The notes below the pieces were generated by a model, which was not told the origin of the DNA, did no database searches, and was given only the letters and a program-made list of their open reading frames with translations. 37,958 nt of DNA from Micromonospora foliorum (GTDB lineage: Bacteria; Actinomycetota; Actinomycetes; Mycobacteriales; Micromonosporaceae): the NCBI RefSeq assembly GCF_022229015.1, contig NZ_JAKKFF010000129.1, positions 1-37,958 on the forward strand. Direction: 5' to 3'. Below, piece after piece: positions 1-8,753 of this stretch; within the stretch, counting starts at the first letter, position 1; every line of letters starts with the position of its first letter. The translations under genes were made by a program, and so were the position numbers.

Positions 1-2875
1 CGGCGCCCAGCAGCCGGGCGGCGACCTCGGGGGAGCGCACCGCCGCCGCCATCCCCTCCAGGGGGCCGACCGCGTCCCGCATCGTCGCCATCGCCTCGGC
101 GACCTCGAACGCCTCGACGTGCAGGGCCAACGCGGCGTCCGGGTCGCCGCCCAGCTCGACCGCGTAGCCCAGCTCCACCAGCACCATCGGCAGGTAGAGC
201 GCGGGTTGGCTCTCGCCCCGGCCCAGGTCGGCGAGGCGGCTGAGGTGGGTGACGGCCAGGTCGAGCTTGCCGTCGCGGCGGGCGGCCAGCCCGAGGCTCA
301 TCTCCGCGAAGATCAGCGCACCGGGCGAGCCCTGCTCCACCGCCAGGTCGTACGCGCGTTCGGCCAGTTCCCGACCCTGGGCGTAGTCACGGGTCTGCAC
401 GGCCAGCCAGGCCAGCCAGGACAGCTCGGCGCAGACCTGCGGCCACAGCGCCAACTCCTCGGCCCAGCGCAAACCCTCCCGGTGCAGCGCGGCGGCGCGC
501 TCGTGCTCGCCGCGCATGTCGGCCAGCCCACCCACCCACTCGGTGGCCCGGAGCCGACCCCACCGGTCGCCGAGGTCGGCGAAGAGCGCGGCGCTGCGGG
601 TCGCGGTGCGCTCCAGGGCGGTCTGGTCACCGTTGGCGTGCGCGATGTGGGCCAGGGAGGTGAGCACCGCGGCCTCGGTCCACGGGTCGTCGACGGCGGT
701 GGGCAGCAGCTCCGACACCAGGGCCAGGTCGCCGTGCTCGATCAGCGCGTTGGCCGCGAACCAGGCGGCGTGGCCGTTCGGGTCGGCCGCCACCGCGGCG
801 CGCACGTCCTCCGGTGCGACCGCCACGCCCTGGGAGAGGGCGAAGCCCACCCGCCAGGGGGCCGCGAGAACCTCCTGCTGGGGGTCACCGGGCACGGCCA
901 GGGCCCGCCGTGCCTCGGTGAGCCGGCCGCGCAGGAACCAGTACCAGCTCAGCGCGATCGCCAGGCGCAGCCCGCCACCGTGCACCAGCGCCGATCGCAG
1001 GTTCGCCATCTCGGCGTCGAGCAGGGCCAGCCACCGCTGCTGGTCGGCCCCGCGCAGCCCCGGGTCGGCGCGCTCGGCCAACTCCGTGTAGTAGGCGGCG
1101 TGCCGCCCGCGTACCTCGTCGGCGTCGGTGAGGCGTTCCAGGCAGAACGCGGCCACCGATTCGAGGAGCCGGTAGCGGGGGGCCGCACCGGAGTCGTCGA
1201 GCACCACCAGCGACCGGTCCACCAGCCGGGCGAGGGTGTCCAGGTCGGTTCGGCAGACCCGCTCGGCGGCCTCCGGGGTGCAGCCGTCCGGGAACACCGC
1301 CAGGTGAGCGAGCACCACGCGGTCGGACTCGTCCAGGAGATCCCAGCTCCAGCCGATCACCGCGGTCAACGTCCGCTGCCGGGGTGGCACGTCCCGCTGC
1401 GCGGTGCTGAGCAGCCGGAACCGGTCGTCGAGCCGGTCCACCACCCCGCGTACGCCCAGCGCGCGGACCCGGGTCGCGGCCAGCTCCAACGCCAGCGGCA
1501 GACCGTCGAGGCGGCGGCAGAGCTGGGCCACCGCCGTCGCGGTCTGCCGGTCGAGGCGGAAACCGCGCTGCTGCGAGGTGACGCGGGCGACGAACAACCG
1601 GGCCGCCGCCGAGCGCCGGACCGCGTCCAGGTCACCGTCGTCGGGCACCGGCAGTGGGGGTACCTCCCAGAGCAGCTCACCGGTCAGCCCGAGTGGCTCT
1701 CTGCTGGTGGCCAGCACGCTCACCCCGGGCGCGTCGCGCAGCAGCCGGGCGACCAGCTCGGCGACCGGTTCGATGACGTGCTCGCAGTTGTCCAGCACGA
1801 GCAGCAGCTGCCGGTGCCGCAGGGCCGTGACCAGCCGGTCGGCGGAGGACAGGGTCGTTCCGGCGGCCTCGTGGGCACCCAGGGCGCCGAGCACCTGTTC
1901 GGCGACGCGCGCGTCACCGGCCGGGAGCGGGGCCAGCTCGACCAACTGGACTCCGTCCTGATAGGACGCTGCGCGGGCCGCCTCGGTGGCCAGTCGGGTC
2001 TTGCCGACGCCACCCGGCCCGACCAGCGTGATCAGCCGCTGCCGGGGCAGCAACGCCGCCAACTCGGCCAGCGCCTCGGCCCGCCCGATCAACTCGTCGA
2101 GCGGCGCCGGCAGATTGTTCTGGATGATCGCCGCCTTCGGCGGGGCGCTCAGGCCGGCGTCCTGTTCGAGGATCCTGCGGTGCAGGGCCACCAGCTCCGG
2201 GCCAGGGTCGAGGCCCAGGTCCTCGGCGAGCCGCGCCCGCAGGTCGGCGTAGCTGTCCAACGCCTCGGACTGGCGGCCGGCCGCGTACAACGCGCGCAGC
2301 TGCACCGCCCGCAGACCCTCGCGCAGTGGATGCTTGGCGACCAGCTCGGCCAGGTCCGCGGCCACCAGGTCGTGCTCACCCCGAGCCAGCCGGGCCTGCG
2401 CCAACCGCTCCTGAACGACGAGGCGCTGCTCGGCGAGACGGGCCGCCTCGGCGCGCACGAACTCGGCGTCGGCCACGTCGGCGTACGCCTCGCCGCGCCA
2501 CAACGCGAGAGCCTCGGTCAGCCGCTCGACGTCGGCGCAGCGGGCCAGCTCGTCGAAGCGGCCGACGTCGACCGCGTCGACCCGCAGGAGGTAGCCGGGC
2601 GGCCGGGACTCGACCAACTCGCGGGCCCCGGGCTCGGCATCGTTGAGCGCCTTACGCAGCTGCGACACCCGCACCTGGAGGGCGCCGGCCGGGTTGGCGG
2701 GGGCGTCGTCACCCCACAGGTCGTCGATGAGGCGGTCCGCCGAGACCACCTGGTTGCGGTTGGCCAACAGGTCGGCCAGCAACGCCCGGACCTTCGCGCC
2801 GGGTACCACCACCGGCTCGCCGGCGTCGGTGGTGACGGCGAGCGGCCCGAGCACCCCGAACTGCACGGCGGTCAT
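1..2875 (-). CDS. AfsR/SARP-family regulator with BTAD and NB-ARC domains (C-terminus outside window)
   Basis: A large regulator of the AfsR type, read on the minus strand from ATG at 2875 and still open at base 1, so its C-terminus is missing. The N-terminus (about residues 1-95) is an OmpR-like winged-helix DNA-binding domain (FGVLGPLAV..., ending PPGYLLRV). It is followed by a bacterial transcriptional activation (BTAD) domain to about residue 245. A P-loop GPGGVGKTR lies near residue 286 and a Walker B VLDNCEHV near residue 360, which identify an NB-ARC/STAND ATPase. The remaining 550 or so residues are alanine- and leucine-rich helical repeats typical of the TPR-like sensor part, and the last visible residues (RSPEVAARLLGA) still belong to the domain. 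Family members activate secondary-metabolite or stress genes when the ATPase is triggered. It lies 58 bp downstream of a second AfsR-like gene on the same strand and may be co-transcribed with it. The target genes are unknown. Confidence 0.9.
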   Translation of the reverse strand, partial: MTAVQFGVLGPLAVTTDAGEPVVVPGAKVRALLADLLANRNQVVSADRLIDDLWGDDAPANPAGALQVRVSQLRKALNDAEPGARELVESRPPGYLLRVDAVDVGRFDELARCADVERLTEALALWRGEAYADVADAEFVRAEAARLAEQRLVVQERLAQARLARGEHDLVAADLAELVAKHPLREGLRAVQLRALYAAGRQSEALDSYADLRARLAEDLGLDPGPELVALHRRILEQDAGLSAPPKAAIIQNNLPAPLDELIGRAEALAELAALLPRQRLITLVGPGGVGKTRLATEAARAASYQDGVQLVELAPLPAGDARVAEQVLGALGAHEAAGTTLSSADRLVTALRHRQLLLVLDNCEHVIEPVAELVARLLRDAPGVSVLATSREPLGLTGELLWEVPPLPVPDDGDLDAVRRSAAARLFVARVTSQQRGFRLDRQTATAVAQLCRRLDGLPLALELAATRVRALGVRGVVDRLDDRFRLLSTAQRDVPPRQRTLTAVIGWSWDLLDESDRVVLAHLAVFPDGCTPEAAERVCRTDLDTLARLVDRSLVVLDDSGAAPRYRLLESVAAFCLERLTDADEVRGRHAAYYTELAERADPGLRGADQQRWLALLDAEMANLRSALVHGGGLRLAIALSWYWFLRGRLTEARRALAVPGDPQQEVLAAPWRVGFALSQGVAVAPEDVRAAVAADPNGHAAWFAANALIEHGDLALVSELLPTAVDDPWTEAAVLTSLAHIAHANGDQTALERTATRSAALFADLGDRWGRLRATEWVGGLADMRGEHERAAALHREGLRWAEELALWPQVCAELSWLAWLAVQTRDYAQGRELAERAYDLAVEQGSPGALIFAEMSLGLAARRDGKLDLAVTHLSRLADLGRGESQPALYLPMVLVELGYAVELGGDPDAALALHVEAFEVAEAMATMRDAVGPLEGMAAAVRSPEVAARLLGA

Positions 2876-2933
2876 CCTAGTCGCGCGGCGCTGACCCGAG
2901 GTCGACCCGGAGCGCGTCCGGCGGATGCGGCGT

Positions 2934-5900
2934 TCAGCAGGCCGGCCGCAGCAGCGGCTCGGGCTCGGCGTCGCCGAGCAGTGCCCGGGCCTGCCGGGCC
3001 AGCAGGTGGTGCTGGGCCGCGCGGGCGAGTTGTTCGCCCATCCGGGCGTGGGTCGCCGCCTCCTGGTGCAGGTTGGCCGCCCGGTACGCGCCGGCCAGAC
3101 CGAGGTGCGCGTTGACCTCGGCCCGGCGGTAGCCGATCTCCCGGCCCAGCCGCAACGCCTGCCGCAAGAGGTCGAGGGCCGGTGCCGGGCCGTGCAGGCC
3201 GAGCGTGGCGGTGCCGAGGGTGGCCAACGCCTCCGCCTCGACCCGGCGTCGACCGATCGCGCGGGCGATGCCCAGGCACTCCTGGGCGAGGCCCTGCGCC
3301 TTGGCGTGGTAGCCCAGGTCGACGTACGCGGCGGCGAGCTGGTCGAGATCTGTCGCGACGCCGTAGCGGTTGCCCACCTGTCCACGGAGCACCACGGCCC
3401 GGGTGAGGTGCAGCACCGCCAGGCTGGGCCGGCCGAGCGCGCGCAGGCCGACGGCGAGGTTGTGCAGAACGTTCGCGATGTCGTTGAGCGGTTGCTCGGC
3501 CACGTCGAGGGACTCGTACCCGTCCAGCGCCGCCTGCTGGGCCCGGACCGCATCGGGAACCTGGTCCAACTCCAACTGGACGACACTGAGGTTGCTCAGG
3601 CAGTTCCACTCGGCGTGCCGCTTGCCCAACTCGCGGTAGAGCAGCAACGCCTGCGCGTAGCACTCGCCCGCCTCGGTCAGCTGGCCCTCCTCCCGGTGCA
3701 CGATGCCGAGGTTGTTGAGAATGGACGCCTGCCCGGCGCGGTTGCCCAGACGCAGCTGAATGGCCAGTGCCGTGTGGAACTGCCGCCGGGCGTCGGCGTA
3801 GTCGGCCCGGCTGGCGCTCAGTGTCGCCAGGCTCGACTGCATAGCGGCGACCCCGTGGTCGTCGCCCTCCCGCTGGGCCTGGGCCAGGCCCAGCTCGACG
3901 ACCGAACGCCATTCGCCATGCGCTCCGGTTTCCTGAAGGTAACCGCGCATCCGGTCGGCCAGATGCCAGGCGATCTCGCGTGGGCCGTGCTGTGCCGCGT
4001 GCCGGATCGCGGCGAGCAGGTTGGCGTACTCGGCGTGGAACCAGTTTGGTGGCTCCGGCTGCCCGGCGTCCGCGACGGCCCGGACCGGCCCGGCGGGTCG
4101 GGGCAGGAACACCATTCGGGGATAGCTGCGCCGGGCCAGCGCGTCGGCGGTGTCCAGGTACCCGTACAACAGCCGACTGAGGGCCTCGGCGCGCTGGTCG
4201 GGGGTGTCCTCGATGCGGGACTGCTCCGCCGCGTACAGGCGGATCAGGTCGTGGGTGACGAACCGACCACCCCGGGCGGGGCGTACCAGATGGCTGCTGG
4301 TCAGGGTGCGTAGCACCGCGTCCGCCGTGGGCCAGTCGACGTCCGTGAGCGCCGCGAGGTCTCCGGTGGTGAAACAGTCGGTGGGTGTCGACCCGAGCAG
4401 CCGCAACGCCCGCCGCTCCGCGTCGCCGAGCCCCTGGTAGGACGGTGCGATCGCGGCGCGCAGTGCCACTCTCGGGTCGCCGGGCACCGACAGGCCGCCC
4501 AGCCGGTCGCCGTCGCGCAGTCGCCGCACGTACGCGCGGGCGTCGGTCGGGCCGGCCGTGGCCAGGTTGGCTGCCGCGATCCGTAACGCCAGTGGAAGGT
4601 TTCCGCAGAGTGCGGCCAAGTCGCGCACGACATCCGGTGCGACGGTGATCGCGTGGTCCCGGAACACCGCGGTGAGCAGGCCGACAGCGGCCTCCGGGCT
4701 GAGCGGATCGAGGCTGACGGCACGCCCGCCGTGCAGTGCCACCAGAGCGCCGAGCGTGCTGCGGCTGGTCACGATCACCGCGCAGCCGCCGGCGCCGGGC
4801 AGCAGCGGCTCGACCTGCTCCGCCGAGGCGGCGTCGTCCAGGACGATGAGGACGCGACGGTCGGCGAGAGCCGCTCGGAGCGCGGCGGCCCGGGCGTCGG
4901 CCGTGGCGGGTTGGGCCGCGCCGCGCACGCCCGAGTAGGTGAGCAGCTCGGAGAGGACGTCGAGGGGGCGGGCCCGCACCTCCTGCTGGCCGCGCAGCCG
5001 GACGTACCACTGGCCGTCGGGGAACTCGTCGGCGAGTTGGTGACCCAGGTGGACGGCGAGGGCGGTCTTGCCGACGCCCGGGGCTCCCGACACGGACACC
5101 AGAGGCAGCCGCCCCTCGCGGGCGGCGGTGCTGATGGACCGCCGGACGGCCTCGACGGTGTCGGCACGACCGTGCAGCACGCCCGCGTCGGCCGGGAGCT
5201 GGAACATCGGTGGCGCGGCCGGGATGACCGTCGCGCTCGCCGTGGGTGGTTGCCACGTCAGCGCGGGATCGGCGCGGAGAAGACGGTCGCGCAGCTCCCG
5301 CACCGCTGGACCCGGGTCGACGCCCAACTCCTCGGCGAGGATCGTGGCGAGCCGATGAAAGGCGTCGAGGGCTTCGGCCTGCCGCCCGTCGCGATAGAGC
5401 GCGAGCATCAGCTGCGCCCACAGCCCCTCGCGCAGCGGGCTGCGGCGGGTCGCCCGCCGCAGCTCGGCGACGATCTCGGTGTGCCGGCCGAGGGTCAGCT
5501 CGGTGTCGAAGTAAACCTGACTGGCGCGCGCCCACCGCTCGGTCAGCGCCGGAACGTCCTCCCGGTGCAGCACCTCGGAGTCGACGTCGCCCAACGGGTC
5601 GCCACGCCACAGCACGAGGGCCTCCCGGAGCAGGTCGGCGCGGTGTTGCGGATCGGCGGTGAGGCTCGCCGCCACGAGCGCGTCGAAGCGGGAGAGGTCG
5701 ACGGCGGCCGGGGGCAGAGCGAGGAGGTAACCGTTGGCGCGCGTGGCGATCAGCTCACCCGGCGGGCCCTCAATGGTCAGGGTGCTGCGCAGCCGCCGCA
5801 CCAGCGAGTGCAGTGCGGCTCGGGCGTGGGCGGGTGCCCCGCTGCCCCAGACCCGGTCGACGAGGGCGGCGACACTCACCGTCTCACCCCGGTTGAGCAG

Positions 5901-6029
5901 CAGCGTGGCCAACAACGCCCGCTGGCGGTTGGCCGGGACGGGGATCGTGCGGTCGTGCCGGGAGACGCGCAGCGTGCCGAGCACGGCGAAATCCCACTCC
6001 ACGAGCGCCCCCAGCGTCGGGCCGACCAC
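2934..6029 (-). CDS. AfsR/SARP-family regulator with BTAD, NB-ARC and TPR domains
   Basis: A 1031-residue regulator with the full AfsR architecture. It has a winged-helix DNA-binding domain (FAVLGTLRVSR...), a BTAD domain to about residue 250, an NB-ARC ATPase with P-loop GAPGVGKTALA near residue 312 and Walker B VLIVLDDAA, and TPR repeats from about residue 710 to the end (for example GNRAGQASILNNLGIVHREEG). The start is uncertain. GTG at 6029 is given here, but GTG at 6002 (VEWDFAVLG) sits closer to the usual start of the domain. The protein is expected to be a signal-gated activator, with ATP binding and oligomerisation controlled by the TPR region. It faces a short SARP gene across a 160-bp divergent promoter and runs into the next AfsR-like gene on the same strand. 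Two large paralogues in tandem plus a short one suggest a regulatory cascade, but no biosynthetic cluster is visible in the window. Confidence 0.92.
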   Translation of the reverse strand: MVGPTLGALVEWDFAVLGTLRVSRHDRTIPVPANRQRALLATLLLNRGETVSVAALVDRVWGSGAPAHARAALHSLVRRLRSTLTIEGPPGELIATRANGYLLALPPAAVDLSRFDALVAASLTADPQHRADLLREALVLWRGDPLGDVDSEVLHREDVPALTERWARASQVYFDTELTLGRHTEIVAELRRATRRSPLREGLWAQLMLALYRDGRQAEALDAFHRLATILAEELGVDPGPAVRELRDRLLRADPALTWQPPTASATVIPAAPPMFQLPADAGVLHGRADTVEAVRRSISTAAREGRLPLVSVSGAPGVGKTALAVHLGHQLADEFPDGQWYVRLRGQQEVRARPLDVLSELLTYSGVRGAAQPATADARAAALRAALADRRVLIVLDDAASAEQVEPLLPGAGGCAVIVTSRSTLGALVALHGGRAVSLDPLSPEAAVGLLTAVFRDHAITVAPDVVRDLAALCGNLPLALRIAAANLATAGPTDARAYVRRLRDGDRLGGLSVPGDPRVALRAAIAPSYQGLGDAERRALRLLGSTPTDCFTTGDLAALTDVDWPTADAVLRTLTSSHLVRPARGGRFVTHDLIRLYAAEQSRIEDTPDQRAEALSRLLYGYLDTADALARRSYPRMVFLPRPAGPVRAVADAGQPEPPNWFHAEYANLLAAIRHAAQHGPREIAWHLADRMRGYLQETGAHGEWRSVVELGLAQAQREGDDHGVAAMQSSLATLSASRADYADARRQFHTALAIQLRLGNRAGQASILNNLGIVHREEGQLTEAGECYAQALLLYRELGKRHAEWNCLSNLSVVQLELDQVPDAVRAQQAALDGYESLDVAEQPLNDIANVLHNLAVGLRALGRPSLAVLHLTRAVVLRGQVGNRYGVATDLDQLAAAYVDLGYHAKAQGLAQECLGIARAIGRRRVEAEALATLGTATLGLHGPAPALDLLRQALRLGREIGYRRAEVNAHLGLAGAYRAANLHQEAATHARMGEQLARAAQHHLLARQARALLGDAEPEPLLRPAC

Positions 6030-6123
6030 ACCTCACGACGCCGACCGAGAGCGACGGTAACACGACTCTCCGGCGAGGCGGTGTGGTCGCAACACACGGT
6101 GAGCGTCCAGGCACGGGAGTCCG

Positions 6124-6142
6124 TGACAGCGCGATGACAGCG
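6124..6142. promoter_or_regulatory. Direct repeat with 11-bp period in the divergent SARP promoter
   Basis: TGACAGCG occurs at 6124-6131 and again at 6135-6142, a spacing of exactly 11 bp. SARP proteins are known to bind heptamer direct repeats spaced 11 bp apart. This pair lies between the start codons of two SARP-type genes and is therefore a candidate site for auto- or cross-regulation. The binding protein is inferred. Confidence 0.4.
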
Positions 6143-6191
6143 ATTCGGCGGCACCCGCTGCGACCGTTCCCTCGGCGACGAGGAGAGGCAG

Positions 6192-6935
6192 GTGACGCAG
6201 ATGGAGTTCCGCATTCTGGGGCCGATCGAGGCCGTCCGGGCCGGTCGGCCGGTGCGCCTGGCCGGCCCACAGCAGCGTTCGGTGCTGGCCGCGCTGCTGC
6301 TGGCACGCGGCCGGATGGTGCCGGTGGATCGGCTGGTACGCCTGCTCTGGGCCGAGCGGCCACCGGCGACCGCGCGTACCCAACTGCGCAAGCGGGTCTC
6401 CGAGCTGCGCGCGGCGCTCGGCGCCGACCGCATCCGCTCCTGGCGGGACGGTTACGCGGTCCGGTTGGAGGCGGGTGAGCTGGACCTCGACCGGTTCCGC
6501 GACGAGGTGCGGCGGGCCGGGGTGCTGCGCGACGCGGGCCGACCGGTGGAGGCGTCAGCCGCGTTGAGCGCGGGTCTCGGCTGGTGGCGCGGGCCGGCGT
6601 TGGCCGATGGCACCGACGAGCTGACCGACGCCGAGACGCCGCAACTGGAGGAGGCGCGGCTCGCCGCGATCGAGCTGCGGGTGGCCGTGCGGTTGGACCT
6701 GGGCCACCACCCGCAGGTGATCGGCGAGTTGATCACGCTGGTACGCCGGCACCCGTTCCGGGAGCGGCTGCGCGGCCAGTTGATGCTGGCGCTGCACCAC
6801 AGTGGCCGGACCGCCGATGGCCTGGGTGTCTACCGGGACTGGCGGGCGGAGCTGTCGGCGCAGCTCGCCATCGAGCCGGGACGGGAGCTGCGCGACCTGC
6901 ACCGCGCGCTGCTCGGTGGCGATGCGTCCTGCTGA
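6192..6935 (+). CDS. Short SARP-family transcriptional regulator (winged helix + BTAD only)
   Basis: A 247-residue SARP of minimal size. It has an OmpR-like winged helix (MEFRILGPIEAVRAGRPV..., residues 4-95) followed by a BTAD domain (ELDLDRFRDEV... to RELRDLHRALL), and no ATPase or TPR part. It belongs to the class of small pathway activators that bind 11-bp-spaced direct repeats and recruit RNA polymerase. The start at GTG 6192 is chosen because AGGAG at 6181-6185 lies 6 bases upstream. The in-frame ATG at 6201 (MEFRILG) matches the usual family start but is 15 bases from that site. It is transcribed divergently from the large AfsR-like gene at 2934-6029. A strong hairpin follows the stop. 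Its target genes cannot be named from the sequence. Confidence 0.88.
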   Translation: MTQMEFRILGPIEAVRAGRPVRLAGPQQRSVLAALLLARGRMVPVDRLVRLLWAERPPATARTQLRKRVSELRAALGADRIRSWRDGYAVRLEAGELDLDRFRDEVRRAGVLRDAGRPVEASAALSAGLGWWRGPALADGTDELTDAETPQLEEARLAAIELRVAVRLDLGHHPQVIGELITLVRRHPFRERLRGQLMLALHHSGRTADGLGVYRDWRAELSAQLAIEPGRELRDLHRALLGGDASC

Positions 6936-6945
6936 GCGCGGTGGT

Positions 6946-6977
6946 GCCGGGCGGGGGCGGTGCGGCCCCCGCCCGGC
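6946..6977. terminator. Bidirectional terminator hairpin
   Basis: A perfect 13-bp inverted repeat (6946-6958 with 6965-6977, 6-base loop) lies between the converging stops of the short SARP gene and the secreted I36-type gene. It is GC-rich with no U-tract, as is common in actinobacteria. Confidence 0.7.
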
Positions 6978-6983
6978 TTGCCG

Positions 6984-7538
6984 TCACGAGCAGGAGACGC
7001 CCCAGTAGTGCGAGCTGATCTGGTTGTCGGCGGGGGTACCGTCGTCGAACGCCTGGTAGCCGAGGGTGAAGTCGGCCCAGTAGTCGCCGCGTGACAGGCA
7101 CATGCTGCCACCGGTGAGGAACGCCCCGGTGCGCATCCGTACCGCGTCGTAGTCGTGGTAGACCCCGTTGTTCCAGACCGACGTGGCGATGTTGTCGAAG
7201 CCGTAGTCGCCGCCGCAGCCCCACTGGCCGGTCGTGGCGGCGCCGCCCGGGTTGACCCAGTTGCTCGCGTTGCCCGCCCAGGCGCACCAGCGGCCACCCC
7301 ACCAGGCGTGCTCGTAGGCGTAGAAGTAGCCGTCGGCCGCCGCTGCGGCCCGCGCCCCGTCCTGCGGGGTGCTGCGGGGCAGATCGACCCGTTCGGCCCG
7401 GCCGTCGCGGTCAGCCGGTGCGGCCTGGTGGGCCGACCCGGCCGGCCCGGGTTGTGCCGGGGATGCGGCCGCCGGTGCGCCGGCCAGCAGCGCCGCGAGC
7501 ATCGCGCCCCCCGCCATGACCAGGTGGATACGTCTCAT
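6984..7538 (-). CDS. Secreted beta/gamma-crystallin-like protein, peptidase inhibitor I36 type
   Basis: A 184-residue precursor starting at ATG 7538 with a strong GGAGG site. The N-terminus is a Sec signal peptide (MRRIHLVMAGGAMLAALLAG, then an AAASPA-type cleavage region), followed by a disordered Pro/Ala/Asp stretch to about residue 65. The mature C-terminal part begins near GYFYAYEHAWWGG and contains the repeated aromatic/glycine pattern and paired Cys of the I36 family (WGGRWCAWAG, GFDNIATSVWNNG, SMCLSRGDYW). Members include the Streptomyces metalloproteinase inhibitor SMPI, and many are uncharacterised secreted proteins. The inhibitor role is therefore only a family possibility. The gene lies 38 bp after the membrane-anchored protein at 7577-8524 on the same strand and may share its transcript. 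Confidence 0.8.
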   Translation of the reverse strand: MRRIHLVMAGGAMLAALLAGAPAAASPAQPGPAGSAHQAAPADRDGRAERVDLPRSTPQDGARAAAAADGYFYAYEHAWWGGRWCAWAGNASNWVNPGGAATTGQWGCGGDYGFDNIATSVWNNGVYHDYDAVRMRTGAFLTGGSMCLSRGDYWADFTLGYQAFDDGTPADNQISSHYWGVSCS

Positions 7539-7576
7539 CTCGTCCTCCTTCTCGCCGGGCGACCATCGCTCGGCGT

Positions 7577-8524
7577 TCATTCGTGCTCGGCGTCGACCAC
7601 GGCCCGGGCCCGGGGGACCGCCCCGTGCTCCAGCCGGTTCCTGGCCGCCACCTCCTGGTGGTACGCCGCCGTCAGCTCGTCGCCGTGGCGGGCGTCCAGG
7701 GCCCGGGTCGTCGCGGCGAGGCCGTCCTGGGCGCACCGCGCCTCGGCGACCGCCGCGGCGATCTCGCCCGCCCGCCCACGGGTGCCGACGCTCTGCCGCA
7801 GCTGCTCGGGGGTGTCCACGGTGAATCCCCGCTGTCGCACGCACCCCGCCCACGGCCGGAGCGCGGCCGTCCAGGCGGGATCGGCGAGAACCCGCCGCTG
7901 CCGCAGGCCCGTCAGGTCGGCGACGACCTTGCTGGAGCGGTACCACTCGGCCAGGTCGCCGTAGAGCCGACGCTGCGCCTCGGAGGTGCATCCCTCGGCG
8001 CTGCGCCGCATCACACCGCCCGAGGGGAGCCGCGCCTCCAACCCCTCCGGGCGGGCGCCGTTGAGCGTGGCCAGGAACGCCTCCCGCCGCTCGGGGGAGA
8101 GGCCGCTGACGTAACGCTGGTTGGGGTCGGTGCGCCGGCGGACGTCGACCGCCGCCACCAGGTCCGAGCCGAAACCGTGTTTCCGCGCCCAGGCGATGTC
8201 GTCGACGACGTACGGGAAGGAGAGCAGCTCGTCCGCCGGTGGCGGCGTGCCCAGCCACAGCTGGAATCCGTCGCGCGTCATGCAGTCCCGGGTGAGCAGT
8301 GACTCGGCGCGCACCAGAATCCGCCGGTCCTCGGCCGTGACCGGTCCGGCCGGGGCCGGGTCGGGCGACGGCGCGACGGTCGACGGCGGTGCGGCCGAGG
8401 TCGAGCCGGGCCAGGCTCCGGTGATCGACGACGCGGCCAGCGGCAGTGCCACGGCGAGGGTGACGATGACGACGACCGCCCGCCGCCGGGGCCGGCGTGC
8501 TCCGGGTGTTCCGCGTACTCGCAT
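7577..8524 (-). CDS. Membrane-anchored extracytoplasmic protein of unknown function
   Basis: I do not recognise the family. From ATG 8524 the product is 315 residues. It starts with a basic patch (GARRPRRR), then one hydrophobic segment (AVVVIVTLAVALPLAASS, about residues 15-33), then a Pro/Ser/Ala linker (STVAPSPDPAPAGP). A hydrophilic domain of about 260 residues follows, rich in Arg and Leu. It has a few Cys (RDCMTRDGF, AEGCTSEAQ, WAGCVRQRG, ARCAQDG) spaced so that disulfides outside the cell are possible. The arrangement (DCMTRDGF..., then WAGCVRQRG, then ARCAQDG) resembles secreted actinobacterial hypothetical proteins seen near sensor genes, but this is only an impression. No Shine-Dalgarno is obvious for the chosen start, and upstream in-frame starts exist up to 8683. 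It is probably co-transcribed with the I36-type gene downstream. Confidence 0.7.
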   Translation of the reverse strand: MRVRGTPGARRPRRRAVVVIVTLAVALPLAASSITGAWPGSTSAAPPSTVAPSPDPAPAGPVTAEDRRILVRAESLLTRDCMTRDGFQLWLGTPPPADELLSFPYVVDDIAWARKHGFGSDLVAAVDVRRRTDPNQRYVSGLSPERREAFLATLNGARPEGLEARLPSGGVMRRSAEGCTSEAQRRLYGDLAEWYRSSKVVADLTGLRQRRVLADPAWTAALRPWAGCVRQRGFTVDTPEQLRQSVGTRGRAGEIAAAVAEARCAQDGLAATTRALDARHGDELTAAYHQEVAARNRLEHGAVPRARAVVDAEHE

Positions 8525-8689
8525 GAGCCGAGCAGACCAGCGCGGTGTTCCCTTTTCGTACCGTCGCCGTACCGCGAGCGCCCGGCCCGCCAACATTCGC
8601 GGTGCGGCGCTCGTGGCGTGCGGCCGGATTAACGGGTAGAAACATGTCCACCCCTTCCGGTCCGGCCCAACCTCCGGCGGCAAGGGTCA

Positions 8690-8701
8690 GAGAGCGCTCT
8701 C
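8690..8701. promoter_or_regulatory. LacI-type palindromic operator
   Basis: The perfect 12-bp palindrome GAGAGCGCTCTC matches the central-CG palindromes bound by LacI-family sugar regulators, which in actinobacteria typically contain GAGCGCTC. It ends 52 bases before the start of the secreted beta-helix protein, so sugar-dependent repression of that gene is likely. No LacI gene is present in the window. Confidence 0.6.
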
Positions 8702-8753
8702 ACCGCCCCAGCTGCGCCGGACGTACACCCGGCCAGCGGAGAGGACGAACCAC

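Noticed and set aside
119..3115. A 998-codon plus-strand ORF opposite the AfsR-like genes
   Set aside because: Its product is rich in Arg, Gln, Gly and Pro with no domain, and it is antisense to clear BTAD/NB-ARC coding sequence. It is a high-GC shadow frame.
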